Shown here: positions 61,628 to 64,000 of the stretch, piece after piece
How the letters are laid out: the number at the start of each line of letters is the position of its first letter
Numbering within the stretch: position 1 is the stretch's first letter
Translations under genes and position numbers: made by a program
Notes under the pieces: model-generated
Told to the model about the DNA's origin: nothing
What the model saw: the letters and a program-made list of their open reading frames with translations, nothing else
Databases searched by the model: none
Origin: Tricholoma matsutake
Taxonomy: Eukaryota > Basidiomycota > Agaricomycetes > Agaricales > Tricholomataceae
Length of the DNA stretch: 64,000 nt
Assembly (NCBI GenBank): GCA_026075535.2
Contig: AP026544.2
Span: 3,348,001 to 3,412,000 of the forward strand
Direction of reading: 5' to 3'

Positions 61628-62600
61628 AGAATATACCCCCTATTATACAGGGGGGGTAGGAACCAAGTAAAAAAAAAATGCCATCTCATATTAGAGCCAG
61701 ATAGCAGGTGCACATACATGTGTTGTCCAATCAGCACCCATGCTCCACCCTATGAGCAGTGGCTCGTAGGCATGGGCATGGGTGCTGTGTCATTCAACAT
61801 GGGGCTGGTGATGTGGCCATTAGCATCCAGTCCACCCTGTGAGCATTTGTTCACAGTGGTGGTGGCAGGTGCTGGACATTGTCACCCTCCTCTTCATGCC
61901 ATTGCCTACCCCTCCTTGCTTGTGTCTGTCACTGTAGCAAGCCATACCCATCATTCACCCTATGAGCAGTTGCTCATAGGTGTGGGGGTGGGTACTGCGG
62001 TGCTCAGTGTCAGGTCTGGGTGGTGGTGCCATTCAGCATTGTTGTTGTCATTGTATAGCCCTGGTGCACCCACTATCCATCTGACAAGTAGTTGCTCATT
62101 GGGGTGGGCTCTCACCACCCATCTACCCTGTGATCCTCTGTCCATTGTGGTCATTCCACCCACATCCACCCAATGAGCAGTTGCTCATGAGGCTGGAGGC
62201 AGGTGGTGTGGCAGCATGGTGTGGGTGCACATTGTTGTCTGTCAAAGGGGCAGGGGGGTCAGTTGTGATGTGGAACACATACAGGGTGCAGTGACACATA
62301 CCTTGCAGGTATCCCCCTCCAGGGGTCCTGTGTGCCCCCCTAGCCTGTATTGACAGCCTCACATCCCATTTGAATGGGGAGGAGGGGGGTTGTGCAGTGG
62401 TGGTCAGGTGTTGGCTGTGTAGTGTTGATCTGCATGTCATTATAAACAAATTACATACTAAAAAAAAGTACAATTAGTTAGTTTTTAAAAACAAGAAATG
62501 AAATGAAAAAGAATTACCTATGGCCCAAATGATGTTGCCATCATTTGGACCCATTTTCCATGTAGCATTGTCAGTGGTGGTGGTGGTGTGGTGCTAAGCT
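61628..62600 (-). repeat. Family E repeat, best minus-strand copy, with five hairpin words
   Basis: Read on the minus strand, the order is palindrome GGTCCAAATGATGG...CATCATTTGGGCC (62,521-62,555), intron-like 62458-62517 (GTAATTC, AACTAACTAATTG, TTTTTTTTAG), an exon-like block with a second donor-like GTATGTGTC (62,305), and hairpin words near 62,173, 62,080, 61,966, 61,828 and 61,748. An example is ATGAGCAACTGCTCATTGGG. At 61,635-61,650 CCCCCTATTATACAGGGGGG closes the unit; the same motif is at 63,066. Confidence 0.6.
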
Positions 62601-62659
62601 GGCAGTGGCAGTGACATGCTTTATCATACAGGCTCTTCTGAGTCATCAGATGGCTCACA

Positions 62660-62955
62660 TTCTGTACTTTACTGTCCCCCACCTAGTCCGATCAGAGTCC
62701 GAGCATTCAATCCTAGCAGATTCCTAGTAAAAAATAAATTCCTAGCAGTTTCAAGCCCAGAAAGTTCCAAGCAGAGTCTGAGCAGAGTCTGAGTGAAGTC
62801 CTAGTAAATTCTGAGCAGAATATAGAACTTAATGATTTTTTTTGACAAGTCAATATGTATAAAATGTATTGTCCAAAGCAAGGCTTGAACCCACAACCTC
62901 ATGATTAATAATCACAACTTGCAACACAACTACCAACTAAGCCACATAGGCTTAA
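62660..62955 (-). mobile_element. tRNA-derived SINE, copy S4
   Basis: The minus-strand head is the most tRNA-like of the four: A box GTGGCTTAGTTGGTA (62931-62945) and B box GGGTTCAAGCC (62882-62892). The body consists of CAGACTCTGCTCAGACTCTG-like repeats. The 3' end reads GGACTAGGTGGGGGACAGTAA. Confidence 0.75.
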
Positions 62956-63061
62956 TTGGAGCCTATTAATATGTATACTTATTATCTATTTACAAATTGT
63001 GATGTAAAAAAATAAATCAGCACCACTCATTTCAAGTGATGGTGTACAAATAAGAAAAAAC

Positions 63062-64000
63062 AAACCCCCCATTACAGAGGGGGGTCCTACCAAGGCCGCT
63101 GCCTTGCTGGGGAGTGAGGCAGTGGGTTGCATGTGCATTTTGCCCTCCCCTCCCACTGCTCCTCATTCCCATCCCTGCCTCATTGTTGTGCCTGCTCGTG
63201 GCTGCATGTCCACCTCATTGTCATCCCCACCAGTTTTGTTGTCTGGGCTCACTGCCCTCATCCTCATCTTCTGGCTGTCCTCTTGCCTTCTGGCTGTCCT
63301 CCTTGTCTGGTCCCCCCCATGTTGTCTGGCCCTCCTCATTTGTAGCACCCATGGTCCACCCTGTGAGCAGTTGCTTGCAGCAGTGGGGGTGGGTGCTGGG
63401 TGCTGGGTGCCTTGCGCTGTCCCCACTGTGTCCTTGTCCTCTCCCCTGTGTTGTTGTTGTCATCAGTAGTTGGTATCTGAAAAAAAGTTTGTTAATAACA
63501 TTGGAAAAAGAAATAAAAAAGAAAATAATTTACCTATGGCCCAAGAGGCATTTTTTTTGGTCTCCTTGTTGTTCCCCTTGCTCCCCACTGTCTCAATGGG
63601 GTTGTTGTTCCCCTGTCCATTCTTCTCCTTGTTGTCCTGGTTGTTCCCCCATCCTCGTCCTCTTGTCCCCATTGTTGTTGTCCCCTCATCTTCCCTATCC
63701 TCCCTATCCTGTGTTTGTCATCCATTAGCAACTGCTCGCATGATGGGGGTTGGGTGCTGGGGTCATTGTCCTCATTTGTTGTCTTGGCCATTCTTCCCTC
63801 CTGGTCCTAGCTGCCTTGGTTGTCATTGTGTTCTTCATTGTTGGGTTGTCTGGGTCATTGTCGTCTTGTCATTGTCGTACCCTTGTCATTTGTCCATCAT
63901 TTGTTCATCCTTGCTGTCCATTGTTCTTCATTCCTCGTTATCCTCACAGTGGTGGCATAACAGGGTTGGGTGTGGGGTGTCCTGGCCTGGGCGCCGTTGT
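63062..64000 (-). repeat. Family E repeat copies at the window end
   Basis: The closing motif CCCCCCATTACAGAGGGGGG lies at 63,066-63,085, followed by hairpin words near 63,358 (CTGTGAGCAGTTGCTTGCAG) and 63,728. The intron-like segment 63477-63533 has GTAAATTATTTTC, TTATTAAC and TTTCAG. The half palindrome CTATGGCCCAAG is at 63,534-63,545. The remaining CT/GT-rich sequence to the edge contains low-complexity frames that I do not regard as genes. Confidence 0.55.

Noticed and set aside
63114..63728. Long Pro/Ser/Cys-rich ORFs at the window end as genes
   Set aside because: They are translations of CT/GT-rich low-complexity family E sequence, open in several frames on both strands at once.

Overview
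The window looks like heterochromatin of a filamentous fungus, most likely an Agaricomycete basidiomycete. The reasons are its chromodomain Ty3/Gypsy elements, 50-70 nt introns with CTAAC/CTGAC branch sites, the LINE type, and one seven-helix membrane-protein gene split into eight small exons. Almost everything else is transposable elements or their wreckage. Most in-frame stops are TGA where a sister copy or frame context indicates CGA, so CpG deamination has eroded the region.

Layout. 1-2.1 kb: 3' half of a chromodomain Ty3/Gypsy element. 3.1-5.7 kb: a Ty1/Copia scrap joined to a 5'-truncated copy of Gypsy family A. 6.0-7.5 kb: a long hairpin and an integrase scrap (family D). 7,781-15,172: a complete family B element (B2) with AGCAC target duplications, gag, pol and an extra ORF3. 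15.2-21.9 kb: scraps of family F, solo LTRs of families G and C, and intron-bearing repeats (family E). 21,859-35,633: a second complete family B element (B1, minus strand, ACAAC duplications). A full-length family A element (A1, 22,586-28,634, TTCGC-type 5-bp duplication reading TTGCC) sits in its 3' LTR, and a family A solo LTR sits in its pol gene. 36.2-37.8 kb: a 1.7-kb inverted-repeat element. 38.8-39.5 kb: a family G solo LTR. 41.4-48.7 kb: a decayed LINE on the minus strand, with two insertions. 48.9-51.35 kb: a CpG-rich island with a broken HECT ubiquitin-ligase gene. 51,431-52,936: the only apparently intact gene. 53.4-56 kb: family A copy A3 with a family C solo LTR inside it. 56,390-58,691: a hAT-like element with an 8-bp duplication. 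58.7-64 kb: family E repeats, tRNA-derived SINEs and family D integrase scraps.

How the parts work. Families A and B look like chromoviruses that prime reverse transcription on themselves: the sequence two bases after the 5' LTR is the reverse complement of the predicted transcript start inside the LTR. Family B appears to make Gag-Pol by -1 frameshifting at G GGT TTT directly before the gag stop. Its two copies carry unrelated third ORFs between pol and the 3' LTR: two zinc knuckles in B2, one membrane helix in B1. Several boundaries are fixed to the base by target-site duplications. The others are approximate, and all functional calls are from reading the sequence without database searches.
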